The notes beneath the pieces are model-generated. The model saw nothing but the letters and a program-made list of their open reading frames with translations. It searched no databases and was not told the origin of the DNA. Positions 17,082 through 26,910 of a stretch of DNA of 64,000 nucleotides are shown here, piece by piece; position 1 is the stretch's first letter, and each line of letters begins with the position of its first letter. Location: positions 1 through 64,000 of the forward strand of contig JAQWSE010000008.1 of the NCBI GenBank assembly GCA_029243395.1, given 5' to 3'. Origin of the DNA: Paracoccaceae bacterium. GTDB lineage: Bacteria > Pseudomonadota > Alphaproteobacteria > Rhodobacterales > Rhodobacteraceae. Both the position numbers and the translations under genes were made by a program.

Positions 17082-17117
17082 GGATCGGCAGAAAATCATT
17101 TGATTCTCTGCCGATCC
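17082..17117. terminator. near-perfect 36-bp hairpin after the sugar-binding-protein gene
   Basis: GGATCGGCAGA and TCTGCCGATCC form an 11-bp perfect stem; inside it AATCA-TT-TGATT extends the pairing after one mismatch. It lies 30 bases past the stop of the binding-protein gene. The T-run (ACTTTTTTAT) is on the plus-strand side, not downstream on the transcribed minus strand, so it is more likely an mRNA-stabilising or attenuating stem for the upstream binding-protein message than a plain terminator. Confidence 0.65.
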
Positions 17118-17147
17118 ACTTTTTTATATTTTCCTTAGAACTTATGA

Positions 17148-18245
17148 TTAGAAATCAAAGTCATTTATATTGTCCATACTAAAGGTAAAAGCAGCACCCA
17201 AAAGTACTTCACTACCATTGATTACGGATAACTCACCCAATCTCCCTGCTTTAACTGAAGTTGCACCAGGTTTGAGTGATCCATCTGCGACTGCTCTCAA
17301 AACATGCGCGGCCGCATAACCTAAATCAACCGGACTCCATAAGACCACTGATTTCACACAACCACTCTTAACATAAGGTCTCATAGCATTTGGTGTCGCC
17401 AAGCCCACAACAGCAATGTTGCCACATTGATTAGCCTGGGTAACAGCATCAGCCGAAGCTGGTGTTGCAACACTTGTCATTCCATAGATACCTTTTAGAT
17501 CAGAACCATACTTGTTAATTAAGGTATTTGCCTGATTGAATGACAAAATATTGTCCTCTTGTGCTTCTACTGTTTCTAACCACTCCAATTGTGGATGACA
17601 TTTTTTGCTATAAGCCTCCATTTCGGATATCCAACGTGCTTGGTTAGGCGTAGTAAAAGTAGAAGTAACAATTGCTACACCACCAGAACCTACTTCGCCA
17701 GCCATGTTATCGACCAAACCCTTGGCAATACCATTAAACTCGGCTTGGTTAACAAACCACTGCCTTGCATCCGGATCAGAGTTAGCATCATAACCGACTA
17801 CATTGATTCCCTTACTTAGGGCTTTTTTAAGCACTGGTGCGATAGCTCCTGGGTCATTTGCAGCAAACAAAATCCCATCCACACCCTGGGTAATGTAATT
17901 GTCAATTAGAGTTATTTGGTCATCAATATTAGCTTCTGATGGTCCATCTGTTTTGGCATCCATTGTTCCCATTTCGGCTGCAGCCTCCATGATTCCCTGT
18001 GTGGTTGCTGCGAAATAACCAATACCCACTAATTTGGGAACATCTACAACAGTAATGTTCTTTCCTTTTCTATTTGGTGCATTTGTCGGTGAACCACCAT
18101 CATAAGCCTTTGCCTCTCCGGCAGGAGCAGGACCACTACATGGTAGAGGATTTGTAGGCAAATCATCTCCACCAGTCCAATCACCTCCGAAAGCCATGCT
18201 ACTACTTATAAGCATGCTCGTAAGTACAGTTAAGTAATGTTTCAT
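17148..18245 (-). CDS. sugar ABC transporter, periplasmic substrate-binding protein (rhamnose/autoinducer-2 type)
   Basis: A 365-residue periplasmic-binding-protein family 1 (PBP1/RbsB-like) protein. The chosen ATG (18245) is preceded by GGAGGG and gives a signal peptide ending near SSSMAFG; the longer frame to 18320 overlaps the permease gene. The body shows the type I fold: QGVDGILFAANDP, INVVGYDANSDPDARQWFVNQ, NIAVVGLATPNAM. It is closest in look to the RhaS/LsrB group that binds L-rhamnose or autoinducer-2. Genomic context with rhaM, rhaI and aldolases favours L-rhamnose. It is the fourth gene of the transporter operon, 71 bases after the second permease. Confidence 0.88.
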   Translation of the reverse strand: MKHYLTVLTSMLISSSMAFGGDWTGGDDLPTNPLPCSGPAPAGEAKAYDGGSPTNAPNRKGKNITVVDVPKLVGIGYFAATTQGIMEAAAEMGTMDAKTDGPSEANIDDQITLIDNYITQGVDGILFAANDPGAIAPVLKKALSKGINVVGYDANSDPDARQWFVNQAEFNGIAKGLVDNMAGEVGSGGVAIVTSTFTTPNQARWISEMEAYSKKCHPQLEWLETVEAQEDNILSFNQANTLINKYGSDLKGIYGMTSVATPASADAVTQANQCGNIAVVGLATPNAMRPYVKSGCVKSVVLWSPVDLGYAAAHVLRAVADGSLKPGATSVKAGRLGELSVINGSEVLLGAAFTFSMDNINDFDF

Positions 18246-18316
18246 ATTTCCCTCCATTTTATGTATTAATAATATCATTATTATTAATTCCTTACAGCGA
18301 AAAAAATAAATGCTTT

Positions 18317-19255
18317 TCAACCTTCGCTGCTTCGATTGAATAAGTTGCTAATTAAGAGTGTAAGAATTAAGACAAAACCTATAGCGACATAAGTTCCATC
18401 GGATTTTACACCCGCAAGTGAAAGTCCGTTCTTAAGCGTCTGAATAAGTAGCAAGCCAAAAACAGTCCCGATTATTGTTCCTTTGCCTCCAAATATACTT
18501 GTTCCACCAAGTACCACGGCTGTTATAGCATCAAGCTCTAATCCCATTCCCATGTCCGAACGGGTAGTGGAAACTCTTGATACAAATATTACCCCTGCTA
18601 ATGCAGCAGCAAAACCAGAGGCAGAGTAGATAAATAATTTGGTTTTATTAACTGCTATTCCAGAAAATCGAGCAGCTATTTCATTTGCGCCAATGGCATA
18701 AGTAGCTCTACCCCAGGTAGTATAACCAAGAATAAATCCTGTAAAGATTGTGAAAAAGGCAACAATCCATAGTTGTGTTGGAACACCTAGTAACTCTCCT
18801 TGACCTAGGATAAAAAACCAATCTGGATAACCTCTTATAGAACGAGCTTGACTTATGCCCTCTGCAAGCCCCCGATATAAAGCTAAAGTAGCTAGTGTGG
18901 CAATTAATGGAGGGACCCTAAAACGAGTTATTATAATACCATTGAATAAACCGGCTAAAGTGCCAACGCTTAAAGCTACTCCTATAGCTACGGGAAGAGG
19001 CAATCCCATCTTTTTCCAAGCAACTCCCAGAATTATGGCGGATAGCCCCAAAATAGAGCCAACAGAAAGATCAATCCCGCCCGTCACAATAACAAAAGTC
19101 ATGATTAAAGCGACCAGACTAACTTCTGTTAGAAAGCGACCTTGATTAAGTAAATTTTCAATTGTAGCAAATTGTTCTGCCTGAATTGATAAAGTAAACA
19201 AAGCGATAATAACCACTAATAATAGAATCGACTCGTGGCGAATTAATACTCTCAT
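18317..19255 (-). CDS. sugar ABC transporter permease (RbsC/RhaQ-like)
   Basis: A 312-residue branched-chain/sugar ABC permease (BPD_transp_2 family) with about eight to ten membrane helices. It carries VTGGIDLSVGSILGLSA near residue 58 and, near the C-terminus, ITAVVLGGTSIFGGKGTIIGT, both standard for RbsC-type permeases. Its start overlaps the preceding permease stop by four bases. Together with the other permease it forms a heterodimeric channel, as in the rhizobial RhaPQ system. Confidence 0.9.
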   Translation of the reverse strand: MRVLIRHESILLLVVIIALFTLSIQAEQFATIENLLNQGRFLTEVSLVALIMTFVIVTGGIDLSVGSILGLSAIILGVAWKKMGLPLPVAIGVALSVGTLAGLFNGIIITRFRVPPLIATLATLALYRGLAEGISQARSIRGYPDWFFILGQGELLGVPTQLWIVAFFTIFTGFILGYTTWGRATYAIGANEIAARFSGIAVNKTKLFIYSASGFAAALAGVIFVSRVSTTRSDMGMGLELDAITAVVLGGTSIFGGKGTIIGTVFGLLLIQTLKNGLSLAGVKSDGTYVAIGFVLILTLLISNLFNRSSEG

Positions 19256-20232
19256 AAAGATGCTCTTCTTCTTCTAGCCATATCAGCTAAAACGGTTGAC
19301 AAGATTAATATCCCCATAATAGCCCTCAACCAATATGCCGAAACCCCAATGAAAATCAAAGATGAGCCTATTGCGGCAAATAATATTGTAGCTAACGTCG
19401 AACCAATCACCGTACCTGTCCCACCCATTATAGAAACGCCTCCTATAACGGATGCTGTAATAACTGTTAGTTCAAGATTCGGAGGCACAGTTGATGCGAT
19501 TATATTGAGTTGTGTGGCGAAAAGGATAGTGGCAAATCCAACAAACATACCGTGAATGGCAAAAGCCAATACCACCCCTCGTTTCAAGTCTATTCCAGAT
19601 GTTCTCGCAGCTTCAGAATTTCCGCCTATCGCATAGAGAGAACGTCCCCAAGTCGTATTGCTCATAAGGTAAAACATTATTGTAGTCAAAAAAATCAATG
19701 TTAATAAAGGTACCCTGATACCAAGAAAATTTTGTTGTGCCAAAAAAAACTCCTCAGGCATATCTGTGATCCAGTCACCTCCAGTGACACTAATCAGCCC
19801 TCCTCTAAGAATTGACATCATTCCAAGCGTGACAACTATCGAGGGAATACCTGCATAGGCTACGATGAAGCCTACTATGGAGTTAACAATCATACCAACA
19901 ACTACAGGTGCAAACCAGGCTATCCATATAGGATAACCTGACACCGCCAAAGTTCCGCAAATGGTTGCTAACACACCAATCAAAGCCCCAACTGAAACGT
20001 CAATATTTCCTGTAATGATTAGAATAGACATACCTATGGCCGCAACACCAATATAGGCATTACCTGAAAAAATTGTATTTAGATTGTTACCCCCTAAGAA
20101 CCTTGGGTTGACTTGCGAAACCACTATGAAAAGAATGATCATGGAGCTTAGTAATACAATTTCCTGACCATAATTGGCCAAGAATTTTGAAAAAAATTTA
20201 CCTCTATTTCCCTTGCGTAACAAATTATTCAT
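19252..20232 (-). CDS. sugar ABC transporter permease (RbsC/RhaP-like)
   Basis: A 326-residue RbsC-family permease, paralogous to its neighbour. Family segments are IITGNIDVSVGALIGVLA and ITASVIGGVSIMGGTGTVIGS; the cytoplasmic N-terminus (about 28 residues) is basic. It overlaps the ATPase gene and the next permease gene by four bases each, showing tight translational coupling. It ends in a basic tail (MARRRRASL). Confidence 0.9.
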   Translation of the reverse strand: MNNLLRKGNRGKFFSKFLANYGQEIVLLSSMIILFIVVSQVNPRFLGGNNLNTIFSGNAYIGVAAIGMSILIITGNIDVSVGALIGVLATICGTLAVSGYPIWIAWFAPVVVGMIVNSIVGFIVAYAGIPSIVVTLGMMSILRGGLISVTGGDWITDMPEEFFLAQQNFLGIRVPLLTLIFLTTIMFYLMSNTTWGRSLYAIGGNSEAARTSGIDLKRGVVLAFAIHGMFVGFATILFATQLNIIASTVPPNLELTVITASVIGGVSIMGGTGTVIGSTLATILFAAIGSSLIFIGVSAYWLRAIMGILILSTVLADMARRRRASL

Positions 20233-21743
20233 GCCACCTCTTCAACTTTCTCAGTCATGATAGCTCCCACATTTTCAGGGGTAGCCTGATCCTTTGAAAA
20301 CTCTGCCTTAATTTGTCCAGCATTCATAACCAAAACTCGGTCACTCATGCCCAGGACCTCTGGTAATTCACTGGATATCATTAATATCGCCATACCTTGA
20401 TCCGCCAAATCCCTCATCAAGGCATGAATTTCTGCCTTTGCTCCAACATCTATTCCTCGTGTTGGTTCGTCCATTACCAGTATTCTGGGCTCAGTCTGTA
20501 ACCACTTAGCAACAACAACTTTTTGCTGATTACCCCCGGATAATTGGCGAACAACTTGCACAGCGCTCCGTGCTCTAATCCCTATTTTCTTTATGGCATT
20601 CATAGCATTCAGAATTTCCTGCTGAGACAAAATTAAAATTCCTCTTGCTTCTCTATCTAAATTAGCCATAGAAATATTCTGAGATATCTTCATTTCTTTT
20701 ACCAGACCCTGTGTCCCTCTATCTTCAGGAATATAGGCTATCCCCAAATTCCTAGCATCTCTTGGTTTTTTTATTAAAACTTTCCTCCCGTCTACTTTTA
20801 TTGATCCAGACTTGGAGGAGTTAATCCCAAAAATTGTCTGGGCTAATTCAGATCTTCCTGAACCCACTACCCCCGCGATACCAAGTATTTCTCCTCTATG
20901 TAAAATAAAGGAGGCATTACTGAACCTTACCCCGTCACTTAAATCACTCACTTCAAGTATTGGAGTGCCATGACTTCCCTTCGAAGAAGGATACAGTTTG
21001 TCCACGGATCTACCTACCATCTTCGAGACCAATAAATCTTCCGTAACATCTAGAATATCAAATGTGCCCACATGGTTTCCATCTCTTAAAACACTAACTT
21101 TGTCAGCAATTTCAAAAATCTCGGGCATTTTGTGGCTAACGTACAGGATACTTACACCCTGTTCTTTAAGGCGTTTTACTACTGTTATTAATCTTCTAAC
21201 ATCAGTATCTGCCAATGCTGCTGTAGGTTCATCCATAATGAGAACTTTTGTTTTTTGACTTAGCGCTTTTGCAATCTCAACCCGTTGTCTATTTGCCACG
21301 GAGAGACTTCCTACTCTGGCATCTACATCCAGATCATGGCTGTCTAAATTATCTAAGATTTTTCTGGCATCAGATTTTATTTTTTTCCAGTCAATCAAAA
21401 AACCATGTCTTTTAGGGGTGTGACCTAGAAATATATTTTCAGCTACTGTTAATTCAGGAAATACCAGCAACTCTTGATAAACAGTTGCTATACCATTCTT
21501 AAAAGCATCTTTTGGAGAATTAAATACATGTTCCCGATTTTCCAGAATGATTTTACCCCTATCCGGGAGGTGGACCCCGGATAAGATCTTAATAAGCGTT
21601 GATTTCCCAGCCCCATTCTCTCCCAAAAGGGCATGTACTTCACCCTTTTTCAGATCAAAACTTACATCATTAAGAACTGTTACACCTGCAAAAGATTTAG
21701 TTGCATTCTCTATTCTTAACGTCAGAGCACTATCATCTTTCAT
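20229..21743 (-). CDS. sugar ABC transporter ATPase, two ATP-binding domains (RbsA/RhaT-like)
   Basis: A 504-residue double ABC ATPase of the RbsA/MglA class. The N-terminal domain has Walker A GENGAGKST and Walker B LIMDEPTAAL, with SVANRQRVEIAKAL at the signature position. The C-terminal domain has the degenerate Walker A GVVGSGRSE usual for the class, the signature LSGGNQQK and Walker B LVMDEPTRGID. It starts the five-gene minus-strand unit ATPase-permease-permease-binding protein-epimerase and is preceded by GAGGGG. Paired with the binding protein it probably energises L-rhamnose uptake. The name rhaT in rhizobia refers to this kind of ATPase, not to the E. coli symporter. Confidence 0.92.
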   Translation of the reverse strand: MKDDSALTLRIENATKSFAGVTVLNDVSFDLKKGEVHALLGENGAGKSTLIKILSGVHLPDRGKIILENREHVFNSPKDAFKNGIATVYQELLVFPELTVAENIFLGHTPKRHGFLIDWKKIKSDARKILDNLDSHDLDVDARVGSLSVANRQRVEIAKALSQKTKVLIMDEPTAALADTDVRRLITVVKRLKEQGVSILYVSHKMPEIFEIADKVSVLRDGNHVGTFDILDVTEDLLVSKMVGRSVDKLYPSSKGSHGTPILEVSDLSDGVRFSNASFILHRGEILGIAGVVGSGRSELAQTIFGINSSKSGSIKVDGRKVLIKKPRDARNLGIAYIPEDRGTQGLVKEMKISQNISMANLDREARGILILSQQEILNAMNAIKKIGIRARSAVQVVRQLSGGNQQKVVVAKWLQTEPRILVMDEPTRGIDVGAKAEIHALMRDLADQGMAILMISSELPEVLGMSDRVLVMNAGQIKAEFSKDQATPENVGAIMTEKVEEVA

Positions 21744-22050
21744 AAAAGAAAACCCCTCACTCGTTAAATAATCTGACTCAATCTATAAATCTTAGTCGGT
21801 TATTTCATGACTAATAAACCAAGACCCTAAGAAGGAATCACTACACAATCATCAATAAAGCCTGCCATTAATATTTTCGTTTACGCAAGGTTTTTTTATC
21901 TGTCAAATAAAAACCAACAAAATTTATATTAACTTTCATATGATTATTGAAGGGAATTATCTCATCAAATTTAACCAAATAATGGTATTGTTATTTTAGA
22001 ATCATATACTGACTCAATAATTCTAATGCATAAGGCGAACACTCAAGTTG
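21744..22050. promoter_or_regulatory. divergent promoter region between transporter operon and catabolic operon
   Basis: About 307 bases between the ATPase gene (minus) and the RhaK-like kinase (plus), the main control region of the island. CTGACTCAAT occurs in direct orientation at both edges, 21773-21782 and 22009-22018, so each lies near one of the divergent starts. These are candidate operators. No catabolite-repression site could be assigned. Confidence 0.5.
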
Positions 22051-23424
22051 ATGACTATTAAGAATGACAATGTTGCCGTAATTGATATTGGGAAAACTAG
22101 TGCCAAGATACTCGTATATGATCGTAATGGTATCCTACTCGATGAAACTCGCATAAAACCAAAATGGTCTAAATATAACCAGATATCAGAACTTGATGTA
22201 GAACACTATTGGAGTTGGATTAACTCATCTCTAGAAAGATTTTCCAATCTATTAAATGTCAAAAACACGATCGTGACAGGTCACGGATGTACTTTTGCGA
22301 TCGTTAGAAATGGGGTTCTAGCTTTACCAATACTGGATTATGAAAACGAGCCACCGGAAGAGATTAAAAAACAATTTGAGGTAATTCAACCTAGTTTTGC
22401 AGAAACATTAACCCCTAGACTTCCAATGGGACTTAACTACGCTGTGCACATTTTTTGGCGGCATAAAATGTACCCCTCAATTATTGAAAACTGTGATGCC
22501 ATACTTCCATACCCCCAATATTGGATCTGGAAATTAACAGGGTATTTGGCTTCAGAAATTTCATACTTGGGTTGTCATTCATTTTTGTGGTCTCCTAAAA
22601 AAAATCAGGCCAGTTCTCTCTCCAAACATTTAGGTTGGGAAAGAAAATTTCCTAAAATGCATCGAGCAGGTGAAATCCTGGGGCAATATAAACTCAAAGA
22701 AAACAATAGAAGCATCAATGTGCACAATGGCCTTCACGATAGTAATGCCAATTTGTACTTTTACAAAGCCCTAGGTTACAAGAATTTCACTCTTATTTCC
22801 ACCGGAACCTGGGTGGTAATCTTTAACACAGACACTTCAATCCAAAAGTTGAATCCAGATCGAGACATGTTGGGCAATATTACTGTGGATAATCAACCCA
22901 TTGCAACCGCCCGATTTATGGGAGGACGTGATTTCGACATAATTTCTGATTCTTACAGATCAAATATATCCATTGAAAGCATCAATGAAATAATGAAATC
23001 AGATCGGTACGCTCTTCCAAGTTTCACAGGAGGCGGACCCTTCCCGGGAAGGTTGGGTAAGGTAATTGGACCGGAAATACGGTCCGCAGAACTTTCAGCT
23101 GCATTAGCGACCATCTACCTTGTATGTATGACAAAAACAGTCATAGACCTTCTGGAATCAAAGAATACTATTATCATAGATGGTGGCTTTGCAAATAATC
23201 AATTTTACACCATACTGCTTAAGGAATTATGCATTGGCCAAAATATATTTTGTAATGAAAGCGCTGAAGGTACATCGCTGGGAGCTGCCATCCTGGCCTT
23301 TGAGAATATGAGCGGGTGCAGCTTTTCGAACCCCTGTACCCAAGTAGAACCGACTGGACTAAAGCATATAAACAAATATTATGAAACCTGGACAGAGTTA
23401 ATTGCAACTGAAAATAGCCTATAA
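22051..23424 (+). CDS. rhaK: FGGY-family kinase, rhamnulokinase-like
   Basis: A 457-residue FGGY kinase, paralogue of the one at 14159-15550. Visible motifs are VAVIDIGKTSAKILVYD, VTGHGC, LPILDYENEP, PYPQYWIWKLTG, SYLGCHSFLW, GLHDSNANLYFY, STGTWVVIF, ARFMGGRDFDI and, late, IIDGGFANNQFY with GTSLGAAIL. It heads the operon kinase, aldolase/dehydrogenase, isomerase, aldolase, kinase, which supplies all steps from L-rhamnose to dihydroxyacetone phosphate plus oxidised lactaldehyde; L-rhamnulose is therefore the likely substrate. I prefer ATG 22051; a TTG lies directly before it. The symbol follows rhizobial usage and is by context. Confidence 0.78.
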   Translation: MTIKNDNVAVIDIGKTSAKILVYDRNGILLDETRIKPKWSKYNQISELDVEHYWSWINSSLERFSNLLNVKNTIVTGHGCTFAIVRNGVLALPILDYENEPPEEIKKQFEVIQPSFAETLTPRLPMGLNYAVHIFWRHKMYPSIIENCDAILPYPQYWIWKLTGYLASEISYLGCHSFLWSPKKNQASSLSKHLGWERKFPKMHRAGEILGQYKLKENNRSINVHNGLHDSNANLYFYKALGYKNFTLISTGTWVVIFNTDTSIQKLNPDRDMLGNITVDNQPIATARFMGGRDFDIISDSYRSNISIESINEIMKSDRYALPSFTGGGPFPGRLGKVIGPEIRSAELSAALATIYLVCMTKTVIDLLESKNTIIIDGGFANNQFYTILLKELCIGQNIFCNESAEGTSLGAAILAFENMSGCSFSNPCTQVEPTGLKHINKYYETWTELIATENSL

Positions 23425-23482
23425 TTGCAAAGCCAAGGCTTTGCCAAGACCCTGGGCAAAATCTTAAACAAGGTGGACAAAT

Positions 23483-25585
23483 ATGAGTGCAGATTATGAG
23501 AATCAAGAAATACCAAACCTTTGGGATAAAAGACTGACGTCTAAAATGTCTGAAGTAGAGAAACTTATCTATCGCTCGAATATTTTAGGATCTGACAAAA
23601 GGGTAACTAATTATGGTGGAGGAAATACTTCGGCTAAAGTCACTGAAAAAGACCCTATAAGTGGGAATGACGCCGAAGTTCTTTGGGTCAAAGGGTCAGG
23701 AGGTGATTTGGGCTCAATTGATTTATCTGGAATGGCTTCTTTATATATGGATAAACTCACCAAATTGAAATCATTATATAGGGGAGTTGATTATGAAGAT
23801 GAAATGGTAGGCTATCTTCCGCATTGTACATTTAATCTGAATAATCGAGCAGCTTCGATTGATACACCTTTGCATGCATACGTACCAATAAAACATGTTG
23901 ATCATGTTCACGCCGATTCAATTATTGCCATTGCCGCTTCAAAAAATTCGAAAGAATTAACACACCGGATTTTTGGCAGTGAAATTGGTTGGTTGCCATG
24001 GAAACGCCCCGGCTTTGAACTTGGGCTTTGGTTAGAGAAGTTTTGCTTGGAAAATCCGACTGCTAAAGGTGTTGTTTTAGAAAGTCACGGTTTGTTTACT
24101 TGGGATAATGATGCCGAAAAATGTTATAAAATCACTTTAGATATTATTAATAAATCCATACGATGGTTTTCTCAAGAAATCAAACCTGAAAAAGTATTTG
24201 GGGGAGCAAAAATTCAATCACATGACGGTCCCGAACGACAAAGATTAGTCAGAAAGCTTATGCCAAGAATTAGAGGGCTTATTTCTGAAAAGGAATATAA
24301 AATAGGTCACTTTGATGATAGTGATACCGTATTAGAATTTGTAAACTCGAAAAACCTGAATACCCTAGGTCCCTTGGGAACCAGCTGTCCGGATCATTTT
24401 TTAAGAACAAAAATACGTCCTTTAATCCTTGAACCTGTTAATGAAGCTAATATCAGCAATATATCAGAAAAATTACCGAATCTTTTAGAAAAATATAAAA
24501 TGGAATATGCTGCGTACTATGAAAGATGTAAATATCCTGACAGTCCAAATTTAAGAGACCCCTATCCTGTTGTTTATCTAATTCCAGGTGTTGGTATGGT
24601 TACATTTGCAAAAGACAAACCCACGGCACGAATTTCTGGAGAATTTTATATAAACGCCATCAATGTGATGAGAGGAGCATCTTCAGTTTCAGAGTACATG
24701 GGATTACCTGAACAAGAAGCATTTGATATTGAATATTGGTTATTAGAAGACTTAAAATTACAAAGGATGCCAAAAGCAAAACCTATGGCTGGTCGTGTAG
24801 CTTTTATAACCGGAGCTGCTGGAGGTATTGGCTCCGCAATAGCAAAAAGAGTTCTAAAGGAGGGTGCCTGTGTTGTTCTCACTGATATCGACAAAGAAGC
24901 ATTAGAAAAAGTCACCGAAGATTTGAAAAAGTTATTTAGTAATGATGTGGTTCACTCTGTTGTCATGGACGTAACTAAGGAGATCTCTGTATCCCAATCA
25001 TTTACAATAGCAGCAGAAAAATTCGGTGGTGTTGATTTACTGTTTTCAAATGCTGGTATTTCATCTTCCGCAAAAATTGAAGAAACAACTCTGGAAATGT
25101 GGAATCAAAATATGTCGATATTATCGACAGGCTATTTTTTGGTTTCAAGAGAGGCTATAAAAATGATGTATACCCAAGAAATGGGTGGATCAATAGTCTT
25201 CATAGCATCAAAGAACGGATTAACTGCATCACCTTTAGCGTCAGCTTACTGTACAGCCAAAGCGGCAGAGATTCACCTGGCCCGATGTTTAGCTTTGGAA
25301 ACTGCACCTGCAGGAATAAGGGTAAATGTTGTGAACCCTGATGCCGTGTTACAAGGTTCAAAAATTTGGTCTGGCAAATGGCTTAACGAAAGAATGGCCA
25401 CCTATGGCAAGAAAGATAGAAAAGAACTCGAAGACCACTACAAAGAAAGATCTTTGTTAAAGAAATCTGTATATCCGGAAGACATAGCGGAAGCAGCTTT
25501 TTTTATGGCATCAGACCAGTCTGCCAAATCGACAGGTAATATCATTAATGTAGATGCTGGAAATGTTCAGTCATTCACACGATAG
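23483..25585 (+). CDS. bifunctional rhamnulose-1-phosphate aldolase / lactaldehyde dehydrogenase (RhaEW type)
   Basis: A 700-residue fusion. Residues about 1-420 form a class II aldolase domain: NYGGGNTSAKV (phosphate loop), KGSGGDLGSID, HVDHVHADS with two zinc histidines, and ESHGLF with the third. Residues about 430-700 form a short-chain dehydrogenase: TGAAGGIG (NAD binding), LFSNAGIS, and YCTAK (catalytic Tyr and Lys). This architecture matches the enzymes described in Bacillus, Rhizobium and others that cleave L-rhamnulose-1-phosphate and oxidise the released L-lactaldehyde. AGGTGG precedes the ATG. It sits between rhaK-like and rhaI genes. It is a second route next to the stand-alone RhaD. 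Confidence 0.92.
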   Translation: MSADYENQEIPNLWDKRLTSKMSEVEKLIYRSNILGSDKRVTNYGGGNTSAKVTEKDPISGNDAEVLWVKGSGGDLGSIDLSGMASLYMDKLTKLKSLYRGVDYEDEMVGYLPHCTFNLNNRAASIDTPLHAYVPIKHVDHVHADSIIAIAASKNSKELTHRIFGSEIGWLPWKRPGFELGLWLEKFCLENPTAKGVVLESHGLFTWDNDAEKCYKITLDIINKSIRWFSQEIKPEKVFGGAKIQSHDGPERQRLVRKLMPRIRGLISEKEYKIGHFDDSDTVLEFVNSKNLNTLGPLGTSCPDHFLRTKIRPLILEPVNEANISNISEKLPNLLEKYKMEYAAYYERCKYPDSPNLRDPYPVVYLIPGVGMVTFAKDKPTARISGEFYINAINVMRGASSVSEYMGLPEQEAFDIEYWLLEDLKLQRMPKAKPMAGRVAFITGAAGGIGSAIAKRVLKEGACVVLTDIDKEALEKVTEDLKKLFSNDVVHSVVMDVTKEISVSQSFTIAAEKFGGVDLLFSNAGISSSAKIEETTLEMWNQNMSILSTGYFLVSREAIKMMYTQEMGGSIVFIASKNGLTASPLASAYCTAKAAEIHLARCLALETAPAGIRVNVVNPDAVLQGSKIWSGKWLNERMATYGKKDRKELEDHYKERSLLKKSVYPEDIAEAAFFMASDQSAKSTGNIINVDAGNVQSFTR

Positions 25586-25592
25586 GCAAAAA

Positions 25593-26885
25593 ATGCAAGA
25601 ATTAATCATTAATAATGACGTTATTGAATCCCAAAACGAAAAGAAATTAAAACACCATAGAGAGGACTTTGATTGCCTAGCTCAAAACCTCAATAACAGA
25701 GGATTTGAAATAGAAAAACTTGTTGATCTGGCTTCTAAATATGGCATAGCAATTCCTTCCTGGGGGACTGGCACAGGAGGTACCCGCTTCGCTAGATATC
25801 CAGGAAAGGGCGAACCCGGAGGAATCATGGATAAAATAGATGACTGCTCTGTCATTAATCAACTGACAACCTGTACTCCATCTATCTCAATTCATATCCC
25901 TTGGGATAAACCAAAAGATCCAAAATCCTTAAAACTTCATGCTAAGCGGAGGGGCCTCTCTTTTGACGCGATGAATTCAAATTCTTTCCAAGATCAGGAA
26001 AATCAAAAATATTCTTATAAATTTGGAAGCTTAAGTCATACTGATCTCAATACACGAAAGCAGGCCATTGACCACAATATCGAATGTATTGAGATAGGAA
26101 AGGTTCTGGGCTCCAAAGCATTAACCGTCTGGATTGGAGACGGATCGAATTTTCCCGGGCAAAGTAATTTTAAAAAAGCCTTCGAAAGATATATTGAGTC
26201 GGCATCCGAAATATATTCTGCCTTACCTCAGGACTGGCTCATGTATCTGGAACATAAAATATATGAACCAGCTTTCTACTCCACTGTGATACAGGATTGG
26301 GGTTCAAATTATTTAGCTGCTGTGGAATTAGGTGATAAAGCTCAGTGCCTGGTTGACCTTGGGCACCACGCACCAACAGTTAATATTGAAATGATTGTTT
26401 CTAGACTGATACAATTCAAGAAATTAGGCGGTTTTCATTTTAATGACTCTAAATATGGTGACGATGATCTCGATAGCGGTTCAATTAATCCATATCAGTT
26501 GTTTTTGGTCTTCAGTGAATTGGTTCAGGCTAGTTTGGAAAATTCAGAATTTAGGCCCGCCTTTATGTTGGACCAGTCCCATAATGTGACGGATCCAATA
26601 GAAAGCCTAATGGTTAGTGCCATAGAAACTCAGAGGGCCTTTATTCAAGCCCATTTAGTAGACAGGGATTGTTTGAACTTTGCACAAGAATCAAATGATG
26701 CATTACTAGCCTCAGAAGCTATGAAAAATGCCTTCAGAACAGATGTATCTCCAATCTTAAGAGAAGCCAGATTTAGAACCAATGGTGCATTGGAACCCAT
26801 AAAATGCTTTAGAGCATCAAGGTACCGTGATCAGGTTGCTGAAATACGTCCAAAAATATTATCTGGTTCCTCTGGAATAGTATAA
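25593..26885 (+). CDS. rhaI: L-rhamnose isomerase (Pseudomonas type)
   Basis: A 430-residue xylose-isomerase-like TIM-barrel enzyme that converts L-rhamnose to L-rhamnulose. Recognisable parts are IPSWGTGTGGTRFARYPG near the N-terminus, LEHKIYEPAFY with a metal-binding Glu, CLVDLGHHAPTVN with metal-binding Asp and His, and GGFHFNDSKYGDDDLD with the late Asp ligands. This is the P. stutzeri/RhaI type, distinct from E. coli RhaA. The start is the ATG at 25593, 7 bases after the previous stop; a longer frame would overlap the aldolase/dehydrogenase gene. Confidence 0.93.
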   Translation: MQELIINNDVIESQNEKKLKHHREDFDCLAQNLNNRGFEIEKLVDLASKYGIAIPSWGTGTGGTRFARYPGKGEPGGIMDKIDDCSVINQLTTCTPSISIHIPWDKPKDPKSLKLHAKRRGLSFDAMNSNSFQDQENQKYSYKFGSLSHTDLNTRKQAIDHNIECIEIGKVLGSKALTVWIGDGSNFPGQSNFKKAFERYIESASEIYSALPQDWLMYLEHKIYEPAFYSTVIQDWGSNYLAAVELGDKAQCLVDLGHHAPTVNIEMIVSRLIQFKKLGGFHFNDSKYGDDDLDSGSINPYQLFLVFSELVQASLENSEFRPAFMLDQSHNVTDPIESLMVSAIETQRAFIQAHLVDRDCLNFAQESNDALLASEAMKNAFRTDVSPILREARFRTNGALEPIKCFRASRYRDQVAEIRPKILSGSSGIV

Positions 26886-26910
26886 ATTTTTTACCAACGA
26901 GTGCCCTTAT

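Noticed and set aside
23219-23506. 95-residue minus-strand frame across the kinase end
   Set aside because: Cys-rich but antisense to a clear FGGY kinase; no independent support.
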